DNA from: UBA2040 sp041674745
Lineage (GTDB): Bacteria; Bacteroidota; Bacteroidia; Flavobacteriales_D; Crocinitomicaceae
Reading direction: 5' to 3'
Length of the DNA: 64,000 bases
NCBI GenBank assembly: GCA_041674745.1
Contig: JBAYVD010000010.1
Coordinates: 1 to 64,000 of the forward strand
Shown here: piece after piece, positions 33,218 to 41,207 of the stretch
Layout: every line of letters begins with the position of its first letter
Numbering within the stretch: the first letter of the stretch is position 1
Translations under genes and position numbers: made by a program
The notes under the pieces: generated by a model
Told to the model about the DNA's origin: nothing
Seen by the model: only the letters and a program-made list of their open reading frames with translations
The model's database searches: none

Positions 33218-34714
33218 ATGAGGCTTCCTTTGAAAAGACTTTACGTATTTAGCATTCGATCCTTTGCCGGTCCTTTGGTAGTTACCTTCTTGATTTCGAT
33301 GTTTATACTCATCATGCAGTTCTTTTGGCTGTATATCGATGATTTAATGGGAAAAGGAATTGAAGTATACATCATACTTGAATTGTTATGGTTTGTATCT
33401 GCTAGTTTAATTCCACTTGCCTTACCACTAGCCATTTTGCTTTCGTCTATCATGACGTTCGGGAATCTGTCCGAAAACAATGAATTAACGGCGCTTAAAT
33501 CCAGCGGCTTGTCGCTCTTCCGAATCATGCGTCCATTGATGATAGCCGTGTTCATCATCGCGATGAGCACCTTCTATTTCGCGAATTATGTAATTCCCGT
33601 AGCCAATTTAAAATGGCATTCTATTATTTACGACATTCAGAATACCAAAATTTCGGCCATTCTTTCTCCGGGTGCTTACACCAAAGAATTGGACGGATAT
33701 GCGATAAAAGTGGACGAAGTCAACAATGACAAATTCACGAATATCATTATTCACGACCACAGCAATGCCACTGAAATAAAAACAATCCGCGCTGAATATG
33801 GAAGAATGTACAAATCCGAAAATGGAAAGTACGTTTTTTTCGAACTCAACAAAGGCAATGTGGTAGAGGAATTATCTGCTCAAACTCCTTTTTATGATGA
33901 GAACGGAAAACTAATCCCAAGTCCCAATAATAGTCATCCCTCCAGACGGACTTCCTTTTTGAAATCCACCTATAAAATTGATTTAACGGGTTTTTCTATC
34001 AATCGAACGCAGGACGAATTATTTAAAAATGAATACGAGATGTTGAATGTATTTCAACTTCACCAGGCAATCGATTCCTTGCAAAGAAAAGCGGACTCAA
34101 CCACACTAAAATTCACGTTAGCCACCAAACAAGACCATTTTTTATTTCAAGCCGAAAATTTCAAAAAAGCAGAATCGAAAGCTGGTTTTACAGAGGAGGC
34201 CTACCCTGCCCGCTTGATAAAATGGGATGCTTTGAAAAAGCAGGAAAAAGATCAAGCTGTTCAATTTGCTCAAACCAACTTGAGAAGAAAACTGGAAAAT
34301 TTAACTACCCAAAAGGCATTCATGGACGCTTTGGATTACAATGTCCGAAGTTTTGACATTGAAACACAACGAAAATTTGCATTGACCTACGCGATTATTG
34401 TACTCTTTTTCATTGGTGCACCTTTGGGCGCAATCATTCGAAAAGGTGGTTTTGGAGCGCCCGTCGTTATTGCAGCCCTTCTTTTTATGATCTATTTTGT
34501 GCTGATCTCACTCGGGGAAAATTTAGCCAAAGAAGAGGTTATTTCTCCATTTTTAGGCATGTGGTTTGCTTCGATGGTACTAACGCCATTGGCCTTTATT
34601 CTCATGCGAGCGGCCATCAATGACTCCCCGTTGTTTGTCATGGACAACTGGGTGAAATTTTTTCAACGATTCAAACGCAAACCGAAGAATGAAAGTCTTA
34701 CTGGTAACGCATAA
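33218..34714 (+). CDS. LptF/LptG family lipopolysaccharide export permease
   Basis: This 498-aa inner-membrane permease of the YjgP/YjgQ family works with the LptB ATPase to lift LPS toward the outer membrane. It has three membrane segments in the N-terminal 115 residues (ending SRPLMIAVFIIAM...), a long periplasmic beta-jellyroll region (about 120-380), and three C-terminal segments with FFIGAPLGAIIRKGGFG. The N-terminus (LKRLYVFSIRSFAGP) matches the family, fixing the start at 33218. It overlaps the first glycosyltransferase gene by 26 bases. Confidence 0.9.
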   Translation: MRLPLKRLYVFSIRSFAGPLVVTFLISMFILIMQFFWLYIDDLMGKGIEVYIILELLWFVSASLIPLALPLAILLSSIMTFGNLSENNELTALKSSGLSLFRIMRPLMIAVFIIAMSTFYFANYVIPVANLKWHSIIYDIQNTKISAILSPGAYTKELDGYAIKVDEVNNDKFTNIIIHDHSNATEIKTIRAEYGRMYKSENGKYVFFELNKGNVVEELSAQTPFYDENGKLIPSPNNSHPSRRTSFLKSTYKIDLTGFSINRTQDELFKNEYEMLNVFQLHQAIDSLQRKADSTTLKFTLATKQDHFLFQAENFKKAESKAGFTEEAYPARLIKWDALKKQEKDQAVQFAQTNLRRKLENLTTQKAFMDALDYNVRSFDIETQRKFALTYAIIVLFFIGAPLGAIIRKGGFGAPVVIAALLFMIYFVLISLGENLAKEEVISPFLGMWFASMVLTPLAFILMRAAINDSPLFVMDNWVKFFQRFKRKPKNESLTGNA

Positions 34715-35861
34715 ACCATTCCTACCAACGATTGATGGAGGAAATGCTGCCACACTAGCTTTGGTCCAACAGTTGATTGCCGAAGGTGTAGACTTGGATT
34801 ATCTGACCCTTTGCTCAGAAAAACACCCTTTCAAAAAAGAAGTTTTTGCTGAAAGTAGCTTTTCCCAAATTCCAACCTCCTTTTCAGCGGTAGATTTGCG
34901 TTTTCGTCCATTACAAGCTATACTATCTCTTTTTCGAGGGAAATCGTACCATTTGAATCGTTTTGAAAGTTTTGATCTCGTTGAACAATTCAAAACATGC
35001 GTGGAAAAATCGAATTTTGACATTTTACTTTTTGATTCATTGTTTTCCGCTCAAATGATTGAACAGTTTAAAATTGTAGCGCCAAAAAAAACCTATGTCC
35101 TACGAACTCACAATGTAGAGCACGTAATCTGGGAGAAAAAAGCAAAATCAGAAAAAAATACATTTAAGAAATTTTATCTTTCCCTATTAGCTAATCAATT
35201 GAAGAAACGGGAAATCGAAATCCTCAATCAATTCGATGTCGTGTTGCCTATTTCTCAGCTAGACGGCGCCATTTTTGAAAAAATAACCAAAGTTAAAACG
35301 ATAAACTTCCCCTATTTTCCTGATTCAATAGGTGAAAAATGGAAATTTGAAGCCAATCGTTGCTTTCATTTTGGTGCCATGAATTGGCATCCCAACCAAG
35401 AATCTTACTTTCAACTTACTGAATCTATTTTTCCTGAAGTTCAAAAACAATGTCCCGCGTTAGAACTTTTCGTGGCTGGTTCCTTCATGGAAAAATTGCC
35501 ACAACCGAAGGATCCAAATATTCACCATTTGGGTTTTGTTGAGGATAAAAATGTCTTTTTATGCTCTCACGGACCGCTACTTGCTCCGATCTCTTCGGGT
35601 TCCGGTGTTCGAATAAAAATCATTGAAGCCCTTTCTATGGGCGTACCTGTTATCACCACGAAACAAGGAATGGAAGGTATACCGATTGAAGACGGTGAAG
35701 GAATTCTAATTTGTGCAACTCAGGAGGAATTCATATTAAAAACAATTGATCTTTGTAAGAACCAGGAAAAAAGTGAGCATTTGTCTCGAAAAGCTTTAGA
35801 ATTCATGGAGAAATGGCAAAAAAATACATCTTTGCTCACTATCTTTGAGGCGAATGTCTGA
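34689..35861 (+). CDS. Glycosyltransferase family 4 (GT-B), copy 1
   Basis: This 390-aa GT-B glycosyltransferase has an N-terminal acceptor domain with THKPFLPTIDGGNAATLALVQQL and a C-terminal nucleotide-sugar domain carrying GSGVRIKIIEALSMGVPVITT (about residues 300-320). Two glutamates spaced for sugar-nucleotide contact are included. The activated sugar is unknown. It overlaps lptF by 26 bases and the next glycosyltransferase by 8, so it probably acts on an envelope glycan handled with LPS export. Confidence 0.85.
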   Translation: MKVLLVTHKPFLPTIDGGNAATLALVQQLIAEGVDLDYLTLCSEKHPFKKEVFAESSFSQIPTSFSAVDLRFRPLQAILSLFRGKSYHLNRFESFDLVEQFKTCVEKSNFDILLFDSLFSAQMIEQFKIVAPKKTYVLRTHNVEHVIWEKKAKSEKNTFKKFYLSLLANQLKKREIEILNQFDVVLPISQLDGAIFEKITKVKTINFPYFPDSIGEKWKFEANRCFHFGAMNWHPNQESYFQLTESIFPEVQKQCPALELFVAGSFMEKLPQPKDPNIHHLGFVEDKNVFLCSHGPLLAPISSGSGVRIKIIEALSMGVPVITTKQGMEGIPIEDGEGILICATQEEFILKTIDLCKNQEKSEHLSRKALEFMEKWQKNTSLLTIFEANV

Positions 35862-37044
35862 ATCGAATAAACCAAAAATTGCAGTGATGCTTTCGCGTTT
35901 TCCTTACCCCTTGGAAAAAGGCGATAAACTGAGAGCTTTTTATCAAATTAAAGAGTTGAGTGCTTTTTTTTCTATTGAATTAATTTGTATTTCAGAACAC
36001 AACCCTACTCCAGCGTCCTTGAGCGAAGTGAATAAATATTGCTCTCAGTGCACGGTTTATACAATCCCTAAATGGAAAAGCTGGCTATCCAGTTTGCTCG
36101 CTTTGGTCACAGGTAAACCCCTGCAAACAGCTTATTTCTATTCACGGAAAATTCAAAAAAAAATTGATTTCCAATTAAAAACGATTCAACCAACTCACAT
36201 TTTCTGTCAGCTTATTCGTGTTTCTGATTACGTGAAAAACTATCATTTTTGTCCGAAAACCTTGGATTATATGGATGCTTTTTCGGCCGGAATCGAACGG
36301 AGAATTGCCATTGAACCTTTCTATTTGAAATGGCTTTTTAAAATGGAAGCAAATCGTTTGCGTGAATACGAACGGCAGGTATACGATTATTTTGAATTTC
36401 ATACCATTATCAGCGAACAAGATGAAAAACTTCTGGGCACCTCTCCGACTCAAAAAGTAGTGTGCATTCCCAACGGTGTTTCCCCTTACTTTTTTGAAAC
36501 AATGACCAAGGCACAAATTGAATACGATTTGGTTTTTGTCGGGAATTTGAATTACCCACCCAACGTTCAAGCAGTTAAATTTGTAGTGAACGAGATTCTT
36601 CCAGAAGCCAAGAAAAGAGGATTGAATTTGAGCTTTTTAGCCGCAGGTGCTGATCCTGCAAAACTCTTGTTTCAGCTACAAAACAAGGAAACGCCATTTG
36701 ACATTCTGCCGAACCCCGCGGATATACGCGTTGCCTACCGAAAAGGAAGAGTATTTGTTGCACCAATGAAAATTGGTACAGGTTTGCAAAATAAGTTGCT
36801 CGAATCTATGGCTATGGGCATACCCAGTATTACTTCCCAATTAGCCAACAACGCCCTCCAAGCCCTTGAAAATGAAAGCATATTGATTGCCGATACGGCA
36901 TCCGAATTTGTGGACAAAATCCTTGAATTAAATGACGAAAACAAATACCAGGAAATTTCCAGAGAGTGCCAATCCTATATTCGTCAAAATTTCGACTGGA
37001 CAAACGTTACCAAGCCCATTATAGAGTCGATTAAAAAAGCATAA
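35854..37044 (+). CDS. Glycosyltransferase family 4 (GT-B), copy 2
   Basis: This 396-aa GT-B glycosyltransferase has the start motif MLSRFPYPLEKGDKLRAFYQIKEL and the C-terminal APMKIGTGLQNKLLESMAMGIPSI, as in the Stp1/exosortase-associated glycosyltransferase group. It is homologous but not close to the upstream copy. ATG 35854 overlaps the upstream stop region; ATG 35845 is in frame but less likely. The pair may add successive sugars to one envelope polymer. Confidence 0.85.
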   Translation: MSESNKPKIAVMLSRFPYPLEKGDKLRAFYQIKELSAFFSIELICISEHNPTPASLSEVNKYCSQCTVYTIPKWKSWLSSLLALVTGKPLQTAYFYSRKIQKKIDFQLKTIQPTHIFCQLIRVSDYVKNYHFCPKTLDYMDAFSAGIERRIAIEPFYLKWLFKMEANRLREYERQVYDYFEFHTIISEQDEKLLGTSPTQKVVCIPNGVSPYFFETMTKAQIEYDLVFVGNLNYPPNVQAVKFVVNEILPEAKKRGLNLSFLAAGADPAKLLFQLQNKETPFDILPNPADIRVAYRKGRVFVAPMKIGTGLQNKLLESMAMGIPSITSQLANNALQALENESILIADTASEFVDKILELNDENKYQEISRECQSYIRQNFDWTNVTKPIIESIKKA

Positions 37045-37053
37045 AAAAGGCGA

Positions 37054-37090
37054 TTGACAAACTCAAAAACCACTTAAATATCTATCTTTG
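37054..37090 (+). promoter_or_regulatory. Promoter of the BatA-like gene, adjacent to the start codon
   Basis: TTGACAA (37054-37060) and TATCTTTG (37083-37090) repeat the elements before lptF, with a 26-base spacer. Only 5 bases (AATTC) separate the -7 box from the ATG at 37096. Confidence 0.55.
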
Positions 37091-37095
37091 AATTC

Positions 37096-39153
37096 ATGAG
37101 ATTTGTTTACCCTTATTTTTTGTGGTTGCTCCTATTATTGGTAATTCCGATTATCATTCATCTCTACAATTTCAGAAAATACAAAACCCTCTATTTTTCT
37201 AGTATTACCTTCCTTAAAAAAGTAGATTTAGAAACACAAGCCACCAAAAACCTAAAACATTTACTGGTATTAATTAGCCGATTGTTGTGTTTGTTATTTG
37301 CTATCTTAGCCTTTGCTCAACCCTATATTCCTGTTAGTAGTCAAACGGCTGAAGGTGGTAATCCACTGCTCGCAATTTATTTGGACAATTCATTTTCAAT
37401 GGGCCAAAAAGGAACCGAAGGTGAATTAATCTCAGAAGCTAGAGAATGTGCCAAAAGAATAATCAAAGAAGCTTCGAGTGATACACGCTTTCTATTGGTC
37501 ACAAATGAAATGTCTGGAATTGAGCAACGAATAATTAGCCAATCTGAAGCGCTGGATCAAATAGACAAAATAGAATTATCACCCATGGTTCGGAAATTAG
37601 GTGATGTGATGGCCTGGGAGCGGAATTTTGTGGAACAATACCGCACTGAAAAGGAAAAAATAAGTACGGTTCAATACGTGATTTTATCCGATTTCCAAAA
37701 AACCAGTTTTGACACCAAAGCAATTCATGAGGATGCTTCTAGTTTTTATTATCCTATTCAATTTGTTCCTCAAAATTCGAGTAATCTCGCTGTTGATTCT
37801 GTCTGGTTCACAGAACCCAATAGTAAGATTGGTCAAAACAATGAATTGAACATTCGTATTCAAAATTATGGAGAAAAGGACAAGGTAAATGCAGAATTAC
37901 ATGTAGAGGCTGGTGCTGTGAAACGAGATATTTTTGCAGACATTCCTGCGAATAGCAGCAAAATCACAACAGTGAATTTCTTAGAATCCAAAACAGCCAA
38001 ACAAGTGGATACGTATCGTTCTGCATCTGCCTCCATTCGCGACAATCAAGTGTTTTTCGATGATGAATTTTTCTTCAGTTATGCCCCTAAAGAATCGGCC
38101 AACGTGCTCATTATCGACGGACCAGACGCGAGTCCGAATGTTCAATTAGTTTATGGGTTGGATAAGTTTTACAAGTCAACGACAGTATCACAAAATGCTG
38201 TTACATTGGATCAGTTTGAGGAAAAGGACCTCGTGGTAGTAAATGGAGCCAACGAAATGGCCTCCGGTTTTGTTCAAATGCTTAAAGATTTCAAAAATAA
38301 CCAAGGAAACTTATTACTTTTTCCAGGAACAGATTTAAACAAATCATCCTGGAATTCTGCACTTTCAGCTTTGAATTTACCAGCACTAGGATCGATTATT
38401 ACAGAAGGATCAAAAATTCGTGATATTGCTTACAACGACCTTTTCTTTAAACCTGTTTTTGATAAAAAACCAGACCAACTTAACTTGCCCGCTTTGTACA
38501 AAATGTATGCTACCAGCACTTCGTCTCAAACGGTTGCTTTGTTAAAAGCACAAAACGGCATGTCGGTATTCCTTCGCTCTGTTGATACGAAAGCCTACTT
38601 GTTCACGAGTAGCTTGAAAAATGAATTTAGTTCCTTTACAAATCATGCACTGTTTACTACCTTGTTGTTGCGAGTAGGTGAATTAAGTCACAAACAACGT
38701 CCCTATTATCTAACGATTGGTGAAGACAGTAAATATCCTTTGTATTATTCATCAAATGGTGAAAAACCAATTCACTTGAAAAATGAAACAGTTGATTTTA
38801 TTCCAATCAAGGAAAGAATTGGCAATTTGGATTATCTATCCATTCGTGGAAATGAAGCAAATGAGCGATTATCGGCAGGAATTTATGATATAATTGATCA
38901 AACTAAAATTGGCAAACTTGCGCTCAATTATGCTCGAATCGAATCGAATTGCAACGCCCTGAATGTAGATTTAGTCGTGGAAGAATTTGAAAATAGCGGA
39001 TTAAAAAATATTGTTCCCAGCGAAATAAAAGAAGGGCAAAGTTTAGCTAAATTAGACCTGGAAAAACCCTTCGAATATTGGCGTTGGGCAATTCTTTTAA
39101 GTTTGTTATTTTTAATCGTTGAATTGGTCCTAATTCGTTGGTGGAAAAATTAA
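37096..39153 (+). CDS. BatA/vWA-domain membrane protein (aerotolerance-type)
   Basis: This 685-aa protein starts with the BatA N-terminal membrane pair (FLWLLLLLVIPIIIHLYNFRKYKTL; second segment at about 55-78). A vWA-like domain follows with an intact MIDAS motif (DNSFS at about residue 96) and a long extracytoplasmic region with a CARDB-like part. A C-terminal membrane segment (about 658-680) completes it. Bat-type proteins are linked to stress and envelope functions in Bacteroidota, but their activity is unclear. The N-terminus matches the family, so the start is firm. The dihydroorotase-like gene follows after 9 bases. Confidence 0.85.
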   Translation: MRFVYPYFLWLLLLLVIPIIIHLYNFRKYKTLYFSSITFLKKVDLETQATKNLKHLLVLISRLLCLLFAILAFAQPYIPVSSQTAEGGNPLLAIYLDNSFSMGQKGTEGELISEARECAKRIIKEASSDTRFLLVTNEMSGIEQRIISQSEALDQIDKIELSPMVRKLGDVMAWERNFVEQYRTEKEKISTVQYVILSDFQKTSFDTKAIHEDASSFYYPIQFVPQNSSNLAVDSVWFTEPNSKIGQNNELNIRIQNYGEKDKVNAELHVEAGAVKRDIFADIPANSSKITTVNFLESKTAKQVDTYRSASASIRDNQVFFDDEFFFSYAPKESANVLIIDGPDASPNVQLVYGLDKFYKSTTVSQNAVTLDQFEEKDLVVVNGANEMASGFVQMLKDFKNNQGNLLLFPGTDLNKSSWNSALSALNLPALGSIITEGSKIRDIAYNDLFFKPVFDKKPDQLNLPALYKMYATSTSSQTVALLKAQNGMSVFLRSVDTKAYLFTSSLKNEFSSFTNHALFTTLLLRVGELSHKQRPYYLTIGEDSKYPLYYSSNGEKPIHLKNETVDFIPIKERIGNLDYLSIRGNEANERLSAGIYDIIDQTKIGKLALNYARIESNCNALNVDLVVEEFENSGLKNIVPSEIKEGQSLAKLDLEKPFEYWRWAILLSLLFLIVELVLIRWWKN

Positions 39154-39162
39154 AAAAACCGT

Positions 39163-40440
39163 ATGAAAATTATTCTCAGACAAGCACAAATACATGATAA
39201 ATCATCCTCTTACAACGGTAAGAAAATGGATATACTAATAGAAAATGATCAAATTACCGCTATTGAGCAAACCATAAATGATCAAGATGCTTTGGTAATT
39301 GCAGACAATGATTTGCATGTGAGTGCAGGTTGGGTGGATTTAAAAGCCAACTTTTGCGATCCTGGTTTCGAACACAAAGAAACTGTTGAAACGGGATTGG
39401 ACGCAGCGGCATACGGCGGATACACGCACGTTGCTGTTCTTCCATCAACTCAACCCGTTGTCGACAATAAATCGACCGTCGAATACCTTTTGAAAAGATC
39501 CGAAAACCATTCCACTCAGTTGCATCCCATTGGGGCGGTAACGGAGAAAATGAAAGGTGAAAATTTGGCGGAATTATACGATATGTACCAAAATGGTGTT
39601 CGTCTTTTCTCGGATGATACGCACACACTTAGTTCAGGGATTTTATACCGTGCCATGCTTTATACGCAAAATTTTGGCGGTAAAATTGTCTGTTTTGCTC
39701 GTGATTTCGGAATTGCTGGGGCAGGAATGGTAAACGAAGGAATTGCATCCGTTGAAACCGGTTTGAAAGCGGATCCTCATATTGCTGAAATTATTCAGGT
39801 CGAAAGAAACGTAAGATTGGCTGAATACACAAATGGTACACTTCACTTTTCAGGACTCTCCTGCGCTGAATCCGTAGATTTAATTCGAAAAGCAAAAAAG
39901 AACCAGTTGAAGGTTACGGCCGACGTTCACCTCATGAATCTCTTGTTTACAGAAGATGCCGTTCTGGATTTTGATTCTAATTTCAAAGTAATGCCGGTTT
40001 TGAGAACCGAAGAAGACCGAAAAGCGCTTTGGGAAGGATTGAAAGATGGCACCATTGATTGCATCGTTTCAGATCATCGACCGGGTGATACTGAAGAAAA
40101 AGAAATAGAATTTGACCATGCCGCTTTTGGCGATCTTCAATTACAAACTGTTTTTGCAAATTTAGCAACCGACAAAAACTTTGATGTCGATTTGATTTGT
40201 GAAATCCTAGGAAGACGTTCTCGTTCCGTTTTGGAAATTCCAGAGAATCGAATAGAAATTGGTCAAAAAGTGGATCTTACGCTTTTTAGTCTCGACCATT
40301 CCTGGACATTTGATGAACAAGAGCTAATTTCCTTGTGTAAAAATTCTCCTTTTCTAAATAAAAATTACAACGCAAAAGTTTTGGGAATCGTTCATCAAGG
40401 CAAATTAATGATCAAGGAAGAATTGTATGGAGAAGCGTGA
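39163..40440 (+). CDS. Dihydroorotase-like amidohydrolase lacking the HxH motif
   Basis: This 425-aa protein is clearly homologous to class I dihydroorotase (PyrC) of pyrimidine synthesis: GYTHVAVLPSTQPVVDNKSTVEYL, VTEKMKGENLAELYDM, and TIDCIVSDHRPG with the catalytic-type Asp. The metal-binding HxH after the first strand is replaced by KxN (VDLKANFCDPGFEHKET, residues 58-74), and the carboxylated lysine region reads NGVRLFSDD. It may be inactive, structural for aspartate transcarbamoylase like Pseudomonas PyrC', or metal-independent. I recall related flavobacterial proteins lacking HxH, so this looks like a subfamily rather than a recent mutation. It overlaps the methyltransferase gene by 14 bases. 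Confidence 0.88.
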   Translation: MKIILRQAQIHDKSSSYNGKKMDILIENDQITAIEQTINDQDALVIADNDLHVSAGWVDLKANFCDPGFEHKETVETGLDAAAYGGYTHVAVLPSTQPVVDNKSTVEYLLKRSENHSTQLHPIGAVTEKMKGENLAELYDMYQNGVRLFSDDTHTLSSGILYRAMLYTQNFGGKIVCFARDFGIAGAGMVNEGIASVETGLKADPHIAEIIQVERNVRLAEYTNGTLHFSGLSCAESVDLIRKAKKNQLKVTADVHLMNLLFTEDAVLDFDSNFKVMPVLRTEEDRKALWEGLKDGTIDCIVSDHRPGDTEEKEIEFDHAAFGDLQLQTVFANLATDKNFDVDLICEILGRRSRSVLEIPENRIEIGQKVDLTLFSLDHSWTFDEQELISLCKNSPFLNKNYNAKVLGIVHQGKLMIKEELYGEA

Positions 40441-41005
40441 TTTTTTTAAAGAATTCTTCAAAAATAAAAAGTTGGTAGGCTCAATACGACCAAGCTCCAA
40501 AGCCTTAACGGATAAAATGTTGTCGCCTATTGACTTTTCAAAAGCAAAAACAATTATTGAATTAGGACCTGGAACAGGCGTTTTTACAAAAGAAATTCTG
40601 TTGAGAATGGCGCCCGATGCTCAATTGCTTGTTTTTGAATTACACGACCAATTCTTTCACAATTTAAAAGCGAATATTCAAGACTCACGTTGTCATTTGA
40701 TACATGACACGGCTGAAAAAATACCGTACTATTTGGAAAAATTCAATTTGCACCAAGCGGATGTGATTGTATCCTCTTTGCCGCTGGCAAATTTTTCAAA
40801 AGACTTACGTGGATCCATCGTATCTGCCGCGATAGAGTCATTAAGTCCAAAAGGAGTGTTGACGCAATTTCAGTATTCTTTGCAGTCAAAAAAATACTTA
40901 AAAACAGCCTTTAAAAAAGTCCAAATCAATTATACCTTTTGGAATTTCCCACCGGCTTTCATTTACGTTTGCATGAAGGATGAAAAAGAACAGGTAGCTC
41001 AATAA
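40427..41005 (+). CDS. SAM-dependent methyltransferase (PmtA-like)
   Basis: This 192-aa class I SAM methyltransferase has motif I ELGPGTGVFTKEI and motif II LLVFELHDQF. The preceding SIRPSSKAL and the late PLANFS resemble phospholipid N-methyltransferases (PmtA) and KsgA-type enzymes. Phosphatidylethanolamine or another aminolipid is the likeliest substrate, but this is inference. It overlaps the dihydroorotase-like gene by 14 bases and is likely in the BatA operon. Confidence 0.8.
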   Translation: MEKRDFFKEFFKNKKLVGSIRPSSKALTDKMLSPIDFSKAKTIIELGPGTGVFTKEILLRMAPDAQLLVFELHDQFFHNLKANIQDSRCHLIHDTAEKIPYYLEKFNLHQADVIVSSLPLANFSKDLRGSIVSAAIESLSPKGVLTQFQYSLQSKKYLKTAFKKVQINYTFWNFPPAFIYVCMKDEKEQVAQ

Positions 41006-41081
41006 AATCAACCTTCTACTACTTCGATCTAATTTTGGTACGGAAATTGGCTAACTTCAATTGAACACAAATCAATGCGTC

Positions 41082-41207
41082 ATGAAAACCAAAGTAAAAA
41101 TAATTCGAGATAGTAAAGACAAAATCGAATTTTGGGCAATTCCCGCAAAACGTAAAATCAGTTTTGACCAAGGATTAATGAATCTCGGGGTACAAATTAA
41201 AGGTTAA
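41082..41207 (+). CDS. Small basic protein, 41 aa, unknown
   Basis: The frame reads MKTKVKIIRDSKDKIEFW, then AIPAKRKISF and a Gly-rich end, with TAA at 41205-41207. It is basic and has a codon usage normal for this genome. The stop overlaps the stop of the convergent receptor gene by 4 bases. It has no signal peptide or membrane segment. I do not recognise a family. It is plausible as a real small gene because it starts well after the preceding stop and has an ordinary ATG, but the evidence is thin. Confidence 0.4.
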   Translation: MKTKVKIIRDSKDKIEFWAIPAKRKISFDQGLMNLGVQIKG

